From the NCBI GenBank assembly GCA_000752675.2, contig LM994627.1, positions 180,428-244,427 of the forward strand: DNA of 64,000 nucleotides. The letters run 5' to 3'. The notes below the pieces were generated by a model that worked only from the letters and a program-made list of their open reading frames with translations, had not been told where the DNA came from and did not search any database. The DNA comes from a bacterium OL-1 (GTDB taxonomy: Bacteria; Actinomycetota; Coriobacteriia; Coriobacteriales; Atopobiaceae). Shown here one piece after another: positions 50,251-58,496 of the stretch. The position numbers were made by a program, and so were the translations under genes. Positions within the stretch are counted from its first letter, which is position 1, and the number at the start of each line of letters is the position of its first letter.

Positions 50251-52034
50251 TGGCTGCCGAGCGCGACTACAGCAAGCGCGCTTCATGGAGGGTCCTCAAG
50301 GAGCTCGTGCGTCCGCACTGGCACATGGCGGTGGCTGCCTGCGTGCTGTTGCTTGCCGACATCGTGGGCATGCTCCTCATCCCCACGCAGCTTGCGGCTC
50401 TGGTGAACGTTGCCGTAGGCACGCGTGACACCGCGGAGCTCACCTCGCATGGTGTGGCCATGCTTGTGGCTGCCGTGGTGGGCTCTGGCGGGTGCGTGGC
50501 CTCCTACTACGTGGCCTCGCGCCTTGCTGCATACGTGGGACGAGACCTGCGCGTGGCCGTCTACAAGAAGTCGCTTGCGCTTTCGGGTGCCGACTTCAAC
50601 GCGTTTGGCACGGGCTCGATGATCACCCGCACGCTGTCTGACGCCAACGTGGTGCAGCAGACCCTGCTCATGACCTTCATGATGGTGTTCCCGGTGCCCG
50701 TGACCTGTGTGGTTGCCATCGTTCTGGCATATGGGATAGACCCCGTGATGGGGCGCATGCTCCTCCTCATCACCATAGCGATGCTCGCCATCTCGGGCGT
50801 TGCCGTTGCCAAGTCCACACCCATCTTCATGGCTATGCAGGGTTTTGTCGACCGTATGAACTCGCGCCTGCGCGAGGTGGTCACTGGCACGCGCGTCATC
50901 CGCGCCTTTGGCAAGGAGGAGCGCGAGCGCGGCCGCCTGAACGAGACTTTCGAGGACTATGCCACAAACGCCATCCGCGTGAACATGCTCTTCTCAGTCG
51001 TAGACTGCTCGACGTTCTTCCTTATGAACGTTGTCGAGGTACTTGTCATGTGGATGGGCGCGGACCGCGTGGGCGCAGGTGCCATGCAGATTGGTTCCAT
51101 CTCCGCGCTGCTCGAGTACGCCATGCTCATCCTCTTCTTCATGATGATGGCGCAGTTCGCGATCATCCAGGTACCCAGGGCGCTCTCGTGCCTCACGCGC
51201 ACCGCGGCCGTGCTCGATGCGGTGCCCAGCGTGGCGGATCCCACAGAGCCCAAGCGCCTGGCTGTGCCGACAGACCCAAGGCCTGGCGACGAAGTGGCGC
51301 GCTTCTCGCACGCGAGCTTCCGCTTTGCTGATGCCGATGAGGACACCCTCCATGACCTTGACTTCTCCATTCGGCGAGGTGAGGTCACGGCCATCATGGG
51401 CAATACCGGGTCGGGCAAGTCAACAGTTGCCAAGATGCTGCTTCGCTTCCACGACGTGACTGCGGGGTCGCTTCTCATGCTGGGAACCGACGTGCGTGAG
51501 GTCGCGCAGCAGGACCTGCGCTCCCACATTGCCTACGTACCGCAGCAGGCATGGCTCTTCTCGGGTACCATCGCCGAGAATCTGCGCGATGGCGACACCT
51601 CCGCTACCGACGAGGAGCTCTGGCATGCGCTTGACGTGGCGCAGGCGGCCTTCGTGCGCGAGCTGCCTGACGGCCTCTCTACGCGCGTCGCGCAGGGCGG
51701 GTCAAATTTCTCAGGCGGCCAGCGCCAGCGCCTGGCCATAGCCCGTGCGCTCGTGCGTCATGCGGACCTCTACGTCTTCGATGACTCGTTCTCGGCACTC
51801 GACTACAAGACCGACGCGGCCCTGCGCCATGCCCTTAAGGGCGAGCTTGCCAACCAGGCCGTGGTCATCATCGCCCAGCGTGTGAGCACCGTGCGCCATG
51901 CGGCGCAGATCGTGGTGCTAGGCGATGGCTGCGTGGTTGGGCGCGGCACGCATGACCAGCTCATGGAGACGTGCCCTGCCTATAAAGACATTGTTGAGTC
52001 CCAGACGAGGGGAGGTGCCACCGCTGATGAGTGA
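50250..52034 (+). CDS. ABC exporter half-transporter with degenerate nucleotide site
   Basis: This 594-aa protein has six N-terminal membrane helices and an ATPase domain. Walker A GNTGSGKST and signature FSGGQRQRL are normal, but Walker B reads YVFDDSFSALD (Asp in place of the catalytic Glu) and the switch His is Gln in IIAQRVST. This is the non-catalytic half of heterodimeric exporters such as TM287/288 or LmrCD. The ATG overlaps the marR stop. Its partner follows with an eight-base overlap. The substrate is unknown; multidrug export is likely. Confidence 0.92.
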   Translation: MAAERDYSKRASWRVLKELVRPHWHMAVAACVLLLADIVGMLLIPTQLAALVNVAVGTRDTAELTSHGVAMLVAAVVGSGGCVASYYVASRLAAYVGRDLRVAVYKKSLALSGADFNAFGTGSMITRTLSDANVVQQTLLMTFMMVFPVPVTCVVAIVLAYGIDPVMGRMLLLITIAMLAISGVAVAKSTPIFMAMQGFVDRMNSRLREVVTGTRVIRAFGKEERERGRLNETFEDYATNAIRVNMLFSVVDCSTFFLMNVVEVLVMWMGADRVGAGAMQIGSISALLEYAMLILFFMMMAQFAIIQVPRALSCLTRTAAVLDAVPSVADPTEPKRLAVPTDPRPGDEVARFSHASFRFADADEDTLHDLDFSIRRGEVTAIMGNTGSGKSTVAKMLLRFHDVTAGSLLMLGTDVREVAQQDLRSHIAYVPQQAWLFSGTIAENLRDGDTSATDEELWHALDVAQAAFVRELPDGLSTRVAQGGSNFSGGQRQRLAIARALVRHADLYVFDDSFSALDYKTDAALRHALKGELANQAVVIIAQRVSTVRHAAQIVVLGDGCVVGRGTHDQLMETCPAYKDIVESQTRGGATADE

Positions 52035-53868
52035 CGAGAAGAACATGCGTGACGAGAAGAACATGCGTGACGAGAAGGACCAGCTGGACGAGGAGCGCCC
52101 ACACGACGCCATGGGGACGGCCCGCCGCCTGTGGCAGGCCGCCGGCAAGCAGCGCTGGCGCCTTGTGGTCGCTGCCGTGAGCGCCATCGTGTACGTGGCC
52201 GCCAGCCTGGGTGCCGCTGCCTACAGCGCGCACGTGGTTGACGTGCTGTGGGAGCATATCCAGCAAAGCTTCTCCGCAGGCGAGCCCTACGTTGTGGGCC
52301 TCGACAACGGTGGACGCGAGGTTCTCATCTACCTGGGCATCTGGACCTGCGCGTGGGTGTTTTACAGCGTGCAGTCGCTCGTGATGTCGAGTTTTGCCGA
52401 GCGCCTTAACCTCTCGCTGCGCAAGGAGATCTCGGCAAAGCTGGGAAGGCTCCCACTCTCATACTTCGACGCCCATCAGCCCGGCGACATCATCAGCCGC
52501 GCGACCAACGACCTCGACAAGGTCTCCGAGGTCCTGCAGCGTGGCCTGCTGCAGCTCATCATCGCCTTCACCACGCTCGTGGGCGCAGTCGTGCTCATGC
52601 TTGTCTCCAACCTGGTGCTGGCACTTGTGTTCTGCGGGTTCGCCGCCGTGTCTGTGGTTGTTACCAGGTTTGCCGCCTGCCGCACGCTCGACGCGGCGGC
52701 GGCGCGCCAAGACGCGCTGGGGCACCTCACCGAGAGCGTCGAGGAAGCGTACTCCGGCCGAACCGTCATCAAGGCATTTGGCGTGGAGGACGCGAGCCTC
52801 GAGGCGGTGGAGTTGCGTGCTGAGAAGGTTGCTGCCACAAGTGCCCGGGCAGACTTCCTCACCAACGCAATCTCCCCCGTGATCCGCTTCCTCATGCGGC
52901 TCTCCCAGGTGGCCATCGGACTTGCCGCTGGAGTGCTCGTAGCGGGGGGTCAGATGTCTGTCGGCGCGTTCCAGGCCTTCTTCCAGTACGTGACCCAGGC
53001 GTCCGAGCCACTCACCCAGCTCTCGCTAACGGTGAACATGCTGCAGGGCGCCCTTGCTGCCGCCGAGCGTGTCTTTGCGCTGCTTGACTCGGCAGAAATC
53101 TCGCCAGACCCAGAGATGCCGGTGGAGCTTCCAAAGCCCGTGCAGGGCCGTGTGGCCTTCGAGCACGTGCGCTTTGGCTATTCGCCCGAGGCACCCCTCA
53201 TGCGCGACGTCTCCCTCGTGGCCGAGCCTGGTCAGAAGGTCGCCATCGTGGGCGCAACCGGAGCCGGCAAGACCACGCTCATCAACCTCCTCATGCGCTT
53301 CTACGAGGTTGACGGTGGACGCATCACGCTTGACGGCGTTGACACCAGGCAGCTACGCCGGCGCGACCTGCGCCGCGAGTTTGGCATGGTGCTCCAGGAT
53401 GCGTGGCTCTTCGAGGGAACCATCGCCGAGAACATCGCCTATGGCAGACCTGGTGCCACACGGGAGGAGGTCGAGGCGGCGGCGCGCGCCGCGCACGTGG
53501 ACTTCTTCGTGCGCACACTTCCGCATGGCTACGACACGATGCTCACTGACGGCGGTGAGAACGTGAGCCAGGGTCAGCGTCAGCTCCTTACCATTGCGCG
53601 CGCCATGCTCACAGACCCTGCCATGCTCATCCTCGACGAGGCAACCTCGAGCGTGGACACCCGCACCGAACAAGCCATTGTTCGCGCTATGGAGGCCATC
53701 ATGGAGAATCGCACGAGCTTCGTGATCGCGCATCGCCTTTCCACGATTGTGGACGCGGACCTCATCCTGATGATGGACCACGGGACCATCATCGAGCAGG
53801 GCACGCACGAGTCGCTGCTGGAAAAGGGCGGTGCGTACGCGACGCTCTACCGCAGCCAGTTCGCCTAG
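52027..53868 (+). CDS. ABC exporter half-transporter, catalytic partner
   Basis: This 613-aa protein starts with a charged repeat (DEKNMR twice, then DEKDQL), then six helices and an ATPase with Walker A GATGAGKTT, Walker B MLILDEATSSVD and His in IAHRLST, all intact. Its signature is VSQGQRQ, with Gln replacing the first Gly. Together with the degenerate Walker B of the first half this makes one dead and one active ATP site, as in known heterodimers. The start overlaps the preceding stop. Confidence 0.92.
   Translation: MSDEKNMRDEKNMRDEKDQLDEERPHDAMGTARRLWQAAGKQRWRLVVAAVSAIVYVAASLGAAAYSAHVVDVLWEHIQQSFSAGEPYVVGLDNGGREVLIYLGIWTCAWVFYSVQSLVMSSFAERLNLSLRKEISAKLGRLPLSYFDAHQPGDIISRATNDLDKVSEVLQRGLLQLIIAFTTLVGAVVLMLVSNLVLALVFCGFAAVSVVVTRFAACRTLDAAAARQDALGHLTESVEEAYSGRTVIKAFGVEDASLEAVELRAEKVAATSARADFLTNAISPVIRFLMRLSQVAIGLAAGVLVAGGQMSVGAFQAFFQYVTQASEPLTQLSLTVNMLQGALAAAERVFALLDSAEISPDPEMPVELPKPVQGRVAFEHVRFGYSPEAPLMRDVSLVAEPGQKVAIVGATGAGKTTLINLLMRFYEVDGGRITLDGVDTRQLRRRDLRREFGMVLQDAWLFEGTIAENIAYGRPGATREEVEAAARAAHVDFFVRTLPHGYDTMLTDGGENVSQGQRQLLTIARAMLTDPAMLILDEATSSVDTRTEQAIVRAMEAIMENRTSFVIAHRLSTIVDADLILMMDHGTIIEQGTHESLLEKGGAYATLYRSQFA
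52032..52080 (+). repeat. 18-bp in-frame tandem repeat in the exporter gene
   Basis: TGACGAGAAGAACATGCG occurs twice in direct succession and a third time in part. Copy-number change would add or remove six residues without a frameshift. Confidence 0.8.
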
Positions 53869-55226
53869 CCTATCTCGTCTGGCCAGACGGCGCTCTCAGG
53901 CATGGTTGAGTTGCAGCTCGCCACGTCGTCCGGAATTGAGTCGTCGCTGGCGAGAAGCTCGCTGATGGTCACGAAGGTGTAGCCCTGCGACTGGAGCGTG
54001 TCAATGATCTGCGGCAGTGCCTCGACGTCCTGGTCGCGGGGGCCACCGCCATCGTGCATCAGGATGATGCTTCCGGAGTGCACGTTGCTGCAGGCCGCCG
54101 ATACAATCTGGTCCACGCGGGGCTGCTTCCAGTCTTCGGTGTCGATGTCCCAGCGCACGGCCGCTGTTGCCACGCCCTGCGTGGCAAGCCAGGTGCGCTG
54201 GGTAAAGCTTCCGTAGGGTGGGCGAAACGTGGTGGTCTTCTCGCCCGTGGCGTTCTCTATGGACGAGAAAGACGAGGTGAGCTCGTCGACCACCGTCTGC
54301 GGCTCCGCGTACCTAAGGTCGGGGTGGTCGTAGGAGTGGCTGCATATCTGGCAGCCGGCATCCACGATGGCCTTGGCCTCATCCGGGCGGGCGTCAACCT
54401 CCTTGCCCAGGCAGAAGAAGGTCGCCTCGACTCCCTTGTCCTGCAAGATCTGCAGGTATTGTGACGTGTACTCGCTTGGCCCGTCATCAAACGTCAGGGC
54501 CACGAGCTTCTGGTCGTCCGAGGGCTGGACGTCCTTCACGGTGACCACGCAGTCCTGACCCTGCTCGTAGACCGTGCCGTCGACCTGCTCGCCAGACTCC
54601 TGGCCCGTGAGCACGTCCTTCACCGTGGTGGAGCCCCACTGCGAGATGTAGTTGATGGCGCCCACGTTGCCGTCCATGAGGAGCTTGGGTGGCTGGTTCA
54701 CGGTCTCGGTGGTGTAGGGCTCCGTGCGGTCGCCACCGTCGCTCACGGTGATACGCTCCCCGCCGGCAACCTTGTAGGTGCGCGCGTCGTCGTAGTCCAT
54801 GTCCTTGTCGTTGACGGAGACCGAGTAGGGATAGCCCCCGCCCTCGGCAAGGATGTTCCCCGAGACGCTCACGTAGTTGCCAGGCGAGGTTTGAATGTCC
54901 TCGTCGCTCTTGAGCTGGTCAATGGTGGTGCCCACGGTTACGCTCTGGAGTGTGCCGTTTACCGTCACCTGAACTGGGCGGAACTGTGTCCACCATACGA
55001 AGCCGCCGCCGAGAAGTGCTGCAAGCACGAGGAGCGGAACAAGCGTCCGTAGCACGAGCCGTTTGCCCTGGCTACCTCTCTTGCCCTGCTCCCTTCCCTC
55101 GGGCATTGCGTTGGCGTCACCTGTGGGGATAAAGCCCCCGCCCTTGCCCACAAGCCCAAAATCCCGGGTGTTCTCGCGCTTGTTCTTCCGCTCGGAGGGA
55201 TATCTCCGCTCATTGTTGCTGGTCAT
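53865..55226 (-). CDS. Membrane-anchored polysaccharide deacetylase (CE4/NodB)
   Basis: This 453-aa protein has a short basic cytoplasmic N-terminus, one membrane helix at about residues 58-80, an extracellular beta-rich region, and a C-terminal NodB domain with all five motifs: TFDDGPS, SHSYDHPDL, RPPYG, DTEDW and LMHDGG. Enzymes of this kind deacetylate peptidoglycan or surface glycans, often giving lysozyme resistance. GGAGG precedes the ATG. It overlaps the exporter gene end by four bases, convergently. Confidence 0.9.
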   Translation of the reverse strand: MTSNNERRYPSERKNKRENTRDFGLVGKGGGFIPTGDANAMPEGREQGKRGSQGKRLVLRTLVPLLVLAALLGGGFVWWTQFRPVQVTVNGTLQSVTVGTTIDQLKSDEDIQTSPGNYVSVSGNILAEGGGYPYSVSVNDKDMDYDDARTYKVAGGERITVSDGGDRTEPYTTETVNQPPKLLMDGNVGAINYISQWGSTTVKDVLTGQESGEQVDGTVYEQGQDCVVTVKDVQPSDDQKLVALTFDDGPSEYTSQYLQILQDKGVEATFFCLGKEVDARPDEAKAIVDAGCQICSHSYDHPDLRYAEPQTVVDELTSSFSSIENATGEKTTTFRPPYGSFTQRTWLATQGVATAAVRWDIDTEDWKQPRVDQIVSAACSNVHSGSIILMHDGGGPRDQDVEALPQIIDTLQSQGYTFVTISELLASDDSIPDDVASCNSTMPESAVWPDEIG

Positions 55227-55612
55227 GCTGCCTCCGGAACCTGCATCCGCCTCGTGGTTTTGTCTTGTTGCTGCGTTGTGTTGAGGGGCTGTGCCCCGCT
55301 GGCTGCGTGCAAGTAACCATAGCTCAGTTTGCCAGGGTGTGCTCTGCCCCTTGGTGCTCTTTCATGTCTCTAAAACATGGACAGTTTTGGACGAAAGTGT
55401 TGCTTTACCTTGGTATCTGGTGGCAATGGCCACGATTGGCACCTGTCCTCTCATCAAAAAAACGCACACCAAAACAATCCTGCATGCTGGCTTCCTGAGA
55501 AAAGCGTTGCCAGGAAGCCACCTGAACCGTTTTCGTGTGCCCTTATTGACGAGAGGCGCCCTCGCGTTGCCGAGGGCCGCGTCCTCGCCCCATCCCAACC
55601 TCGCGCGCCTCG
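55227..55612. other. Long non-coding interval upstream of the deacetylase
   Basis: No credible ORF. It is AT-richer than its surroundings and holds one perfect 10-bp inverted repeat (55488-55497 with 55511-55520, 13-base loop). The deacetylase promoter must lie here; I could not define it. Another short RNA is possible but not supported by a terminator. Confidence 0.4.
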
Positions 55613-55644
55613 AAAAAGGCCCTGCCGACAGTCGGCAGGGCCTT
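55613..55644 (-). terminator. Terminator of the FmdB-like gene
   Basis: A perfect 13-bp stem with a 3-base loop (55616-55628 with 55632-55644) is followed on the minus strand by TTTTTCG. Confidence 0.9.
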
Positions 55645-55669
55645 CAAACGTCCAGCTATGGGGCTTGGG

Positions 55670-55852
55670 CTACTTGCCCTTCTGGTCGGTGTTGTAGAAG
55701 CCGGAACCCTTGAACACGATGCCAGAGGTCTCGAACACTCGCTCGGCCTCATGGCCGCACTTGGGACAGTTCACCTTGGGATGGGCGCTCATGGGGTGCT
55801 CGACCTCGAAGGTGGAACCGCATGAGGGGCACTTGTAGTCATAACGAGCCAT
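55670..55852 (-). CDS. FmdB-family zinc ribbon protein
   Basis: A 60-aa protein with the FmdB zinc ribbon: YDYKCPSCGSTFE and CPKCGHEAERVFE (two CxxC pairs), ending in GSGFYNTD. The family is named from a putative regulator of formamidase, but most members have no known role. A monocistronic gene with a strong terminator. Confidence 0.9.
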   Translation of the reverse strand: MARYDYKCPSCGSTFEVEHPMSAHPKVNCPKCGHEAERVFETSGIVFKGSGFYNTDQKGK

Positions 55853-56037
55853 GTTCTTCTTCCTCCGGAAGCTTGGTGCAGATGCTGTAAGGTGGCCGGC
55901 GCGAGCGTGACTGCGCGCGAGCCATGGGATACTTTACCCAACCGGAGGGATTGCTGCCAGCTTGCGGGCGGCAAGCCTGGGGACAACACTGAATCTGCTC
56001 GCCATGGCATGGCCTGTAACGCAGGGGAGAGGAAACG

Positions 56038-57402
56038 ATGGCTTTCAAGGGTGCGATCTTCGACTGTGACGGGACGCTCGTCGACTCCATGCGCATGTGG
56101 AGCCATGTGATGATCGAGCTGGCACACGCCCACGGCTGCGGGGGCGTTGACCAGACGTTCTTCGATCGAATCGAGAGCGTGACCCTGCGAGACGGGTGTC
56201 AGATCATGCATGACGAGCTTGGCATCGAGACCCCCGTCAGCGATCTCTACGAGGAGGTCTGCGCCATCGTTCGCCACCACTACGCGACTGACATCCCGAT
56301 CATGCCTGGTGCGCGTGAGTTCCTCGAGGAGCTAACGGCAGCCGGCATCCCCATGGTCATTGCGACCTCCACGCCGCTGCGCGAGGTGCGTGTGGCGCTC
56401 GAGGCGCACGACCTCTCTCGCTTCTTCAAGGACATCGTGACAACCGAGCAGGTGGGCGGTCGCGACAAGGTGTTCCCCGACGTCTACCTCGAGGCGGCCC
56501 GTCGCCTTGGCACGCCGGTGGGTGAGACCTGGGTCTTCGAGGATGCCCCCTTTGGCGTGCGCACCTCCAAGCGCGCGGGGTTCAACGTGGTTGGCCTCAT
56601 GAACGACCATGACGGTCGGGACGAGAGGGACGTGCAGCCCTGGTGCGACATATACGTGCATGGCTTCGCGGAGCTCTCGCTGTCGCTTATCGAGGACTAT
56701 GCGGCGGTACCGGCGGCGCAGGACGCGCCGTCTGATGCGGAGCCCCTACGCGTGCTTGTGGTTGATGGGTCGCCGGCGCCCAGCTCGCCGGCGCTTGTCG
56801 CGCGGCTAGCCGACAGGGCGGACTACGTCGTTGCAGCCGACAAGGGTGCCGAGACGTGCCGGGCTGCCGGCGTGGTGCCAGACGCATATTGCGGTGACCA
56901 CGATTCCGTCTCGGCTGCGGATGGTGCCTGGGCAAGCAGCGAGGCGGGCCGCTCGATTGCGTTTCCGTCCGAAAAGTACGCTACGGACCTCTCGCTTGCC
57001 ATCGACTGCGCGCGCCACGAGGCCGCGCGGCAGCGGCGTCCGCTGCGCCTTACGGTGACCTGCGCGTCTGGTGGCCGGCCGGACCATGCTCTTGGCGTGG
57101 TGGGGCTTCTCGCCGGTGCCGCCAACGCGTGTCCGGCGCTGGTCGAGGACTCGTTCGAGATGCGCGTGGTGTCGGTGGCGGGCTCGCGCGAGTGGCGACT
57201 GGGCACTGGCGCACGCGGGCGCACCTTCTCGGCCGTGGCCGTGGCACCGGGAACGGTGGTGAGCGAGTCCGGCATGAAGTGGTGTCTTGACGAGAAGCCC
57301 CTTGGCCTTCTCAACGATTTGGGCATCTCGAACGTGATTGAGAGCGAGGACGCCGTTGTGTCCGTGAGCTCCGGTGCCATCGCCGCGTTCCTGCTGCGAT
57401 AG
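56038..57402 (+). CDS. Fusion of HAD-superfamily phosphatase and thiamine pyrophosphokinase
   Basis: This 454-aa protein joins two enzymes. Residues 1-215 are a HAD hydrolase of the beta-phosphoglucomutase type (FDCDGTLVDS, IATSTP, GRDKVFPDVYL, VFEDAPFGV). Residues about 235-454 are a thiamine pyrophosphokinase: ADKGAETCRAAGVVPDAYCGDHDS near 266, TDLSLAID near 314 and GGRPDHALG near 344. The second half makes thiamine diphosphate from thiamine and ATP; the first could dephosphorylate thiamine monophosphate or remove excess cofactor. No TPP riboswitch was seen upstream. GAGAGGAAACG precedes the ATG. Confidence 0.87.
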   Translation: MAFKGAIFDCDGTLVDSMRMWSHVMIELAHAHGCGGVDQTFFDRIESVTLRDGCQIMHDELGIETPVSDLYEEVCAIVRHHYATDIPIMPGAREFLEELTAAGIPMVIATSTPLREVRVALEAHDLSRFFKDIVTTEQVGGRDKVFPDVYLEAARRLGTPVGETWVFEDAPFGVRTSKRAGFNVVGLMNDHDGRDERDVQPWCDIYVHGFAELSLSLIEDYAAVPAAQDAPSDAEPLRVLVVDGSPAPSSPALVARLADRADYVVAADKGAETCRAAGVVPDAYCGDHDSVSAADGAWASSEAGRSIAFPSEKYATDLSLAIDCARHEAARQRRPLRLTVTCASGGRPDHALGVVGLLAGAANACPALVEDSFEMRVVSVAGSREWRLGTGARGRTFSAVAVAPGTVVSESGMKWCLDEKPLGLLNDLGISNVIESEDAVVSVSSGAIAAFLLR

Positions 57403-57442
57403 GCCGCGGGCTTGGCTGCTGCCGTACGGTGACATCCGCAAT

Positions 57443-57591
57443 GCCGCGCGATTTCGCCGGTTAGGAAAAATCCGAACGTTTAGAGCGGCTTAACCATTCG
57501 GAATCCGCGCCGTTCCTGATATGCCGCGCGATTTCGCCCTTTAGGGGGCTCTAACCGTTCGGAAAATTCCTAACCGGCGAAAATCCGCGGC
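57443..57591. repeat. 149-bp near-perfect long palindrome (MITE-like)
   Basis: The outer about 36 bases at each end are inverted repeats with few mismatches (GCCGCG...TCCGAACG against its complement). Inside are a second pair TTAGAGC/GCTCTAA and a direct copy of the left end (GCCGCGCGATTTCGCC at 57443 and about 57521). No ORF, no clear target duplication. Confidence 0.7.
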
Positions 57592-57623
57592 AAGCCCCAC
57601 GCCGCCCTGCACCCCGCGCCGTC

Positions 57624-57656
57624 AAAAAAAGAGGGTCGCACAAGCGTGCGACCCTC
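57624..57656 (-). terminator. Terminator of rpmB
   Basis: An 11-bp perfect stem with AAGC loop (57631-57641 with 57646-57656), followed on the minus strand by seven T. Confidence 0.93.
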
Positions 57657-57678
57657 CCTACATGCAATGTCCTGAAGC

Positions 57679-57867
57679 CTAGCCGCGGACGAGGTTGCCC
57701 TTCTTGAGGCACCTGGTGCAGACGTTGAGCTTCTTGCGCTGGCCGTCGACAACGACGGAGACGCGCTGGATGTTGGGCTTAAACGTGCGAGCAACCGTGC
57801 GGTGGGAGTGGCTGATGGAACGACCGGCAACGGCGTGCTTGCCGCAGATATCACAAACCTTCGACAT
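57679..57867 (-). CDS. rpmB: 50S ribosomal protein L28
   Basis: A 62-aa protein with MSKVCDICGKHAVAGRSISHS, RTFKPNIQRV and VCTRCLKKG. Four Cys (CDIC and CTRC) keep the zinc-binding form. The ATG at 57867 has GGAGG upstream; the longer frame starting five codons earlier is not needed. Confidence 0.95.
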   Translation of the reverse strand: MSKVCDICGKHAVAGRSISHSHRTVARTFKPNIQRVSVVVDGQRKKLNVCTRCLKKGNLVRG

Positions 57868-58052
57868 GACCTTGACCTCCAAAGTGCGGCGCTCGCGCGC
57901 CCGTTAATCAACAAGCCTTGCAAATATACCACTTGGGCGGCTTCTCGCAAGCGATACACACAACTTCTTGGTATTGGCCTTGGTCATGAGCCCCCGATGA
58001 TGGGCCGCACACGGTGCGACCAGGCTCGTCCCTTCGACCAAAACTCTCGTCC

Positions 58053-58403
58053 CTAGTATACGGGCTTGGGATCGATGAACTTGTCGGGATCGGTGTGGGG
58101 CGCCAGCACCGAGACCATCTTCACTGGCTTGTCATAGGGGTTGTTCACGTAGTGGACCTCTCCCGGCTCGATGTGGATGAAGTCGCCGGGCTCGAGCACG
58201 TTGACCTTGCCGTCAACCACGATGTCGATCTTGCCCTCAAGGATGTAGAAGTTCTCCTCCATCACATTGTGGTGATGGGCATCGAAGTCCTGGCCAGGCT
58301 GGAAGGCAACCAGCGCGAAGTTTGCTCGCGGGCCCTTCATGAGGTACTTGGGACCAGAGTCACCAAAGCGGTACTCAAACTTGTCCTCGTTTGTCACAAA
58401 CAT
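58053..58403 (-). CDS. Cupin-domain protein of the AI-2 locus
   Basis: A 116-aa single-domain cupin with metal ligands AHHHNVMEENFYILEG (His, His, Glu) and a second His in GEVHYVNNP. It follows lsrK by 93 bases with AGGAAGG before the ATG. Small cupins often isomerise or bind sugars; here it may act on phospho-AI-2 or a related pentose derivative. It is not LsrF or LsrG. The role is inferred only from its place. Confidence 0.78.
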   Translation of the reverse strand: MFVTNEDKFEYRFGDSGPKYLMKGPRANFALVAFQPGQDFDAHHHNVMEENFYILEGKIDIVVDGKVNVLEPGDFIHIEPGEVHYVNNPYDKPVKMVSVLAPHTDPDKFIDPKPVY

Positions 58404-58496
58404 GTCAATCCTTCCTGTTGTGCGTTGTCGTGCGCCTGCATGGGCCTGCCGCCGGAGCCGCCGCTGCGCGGGTGCGACGACCCCGAGGACACGGAT

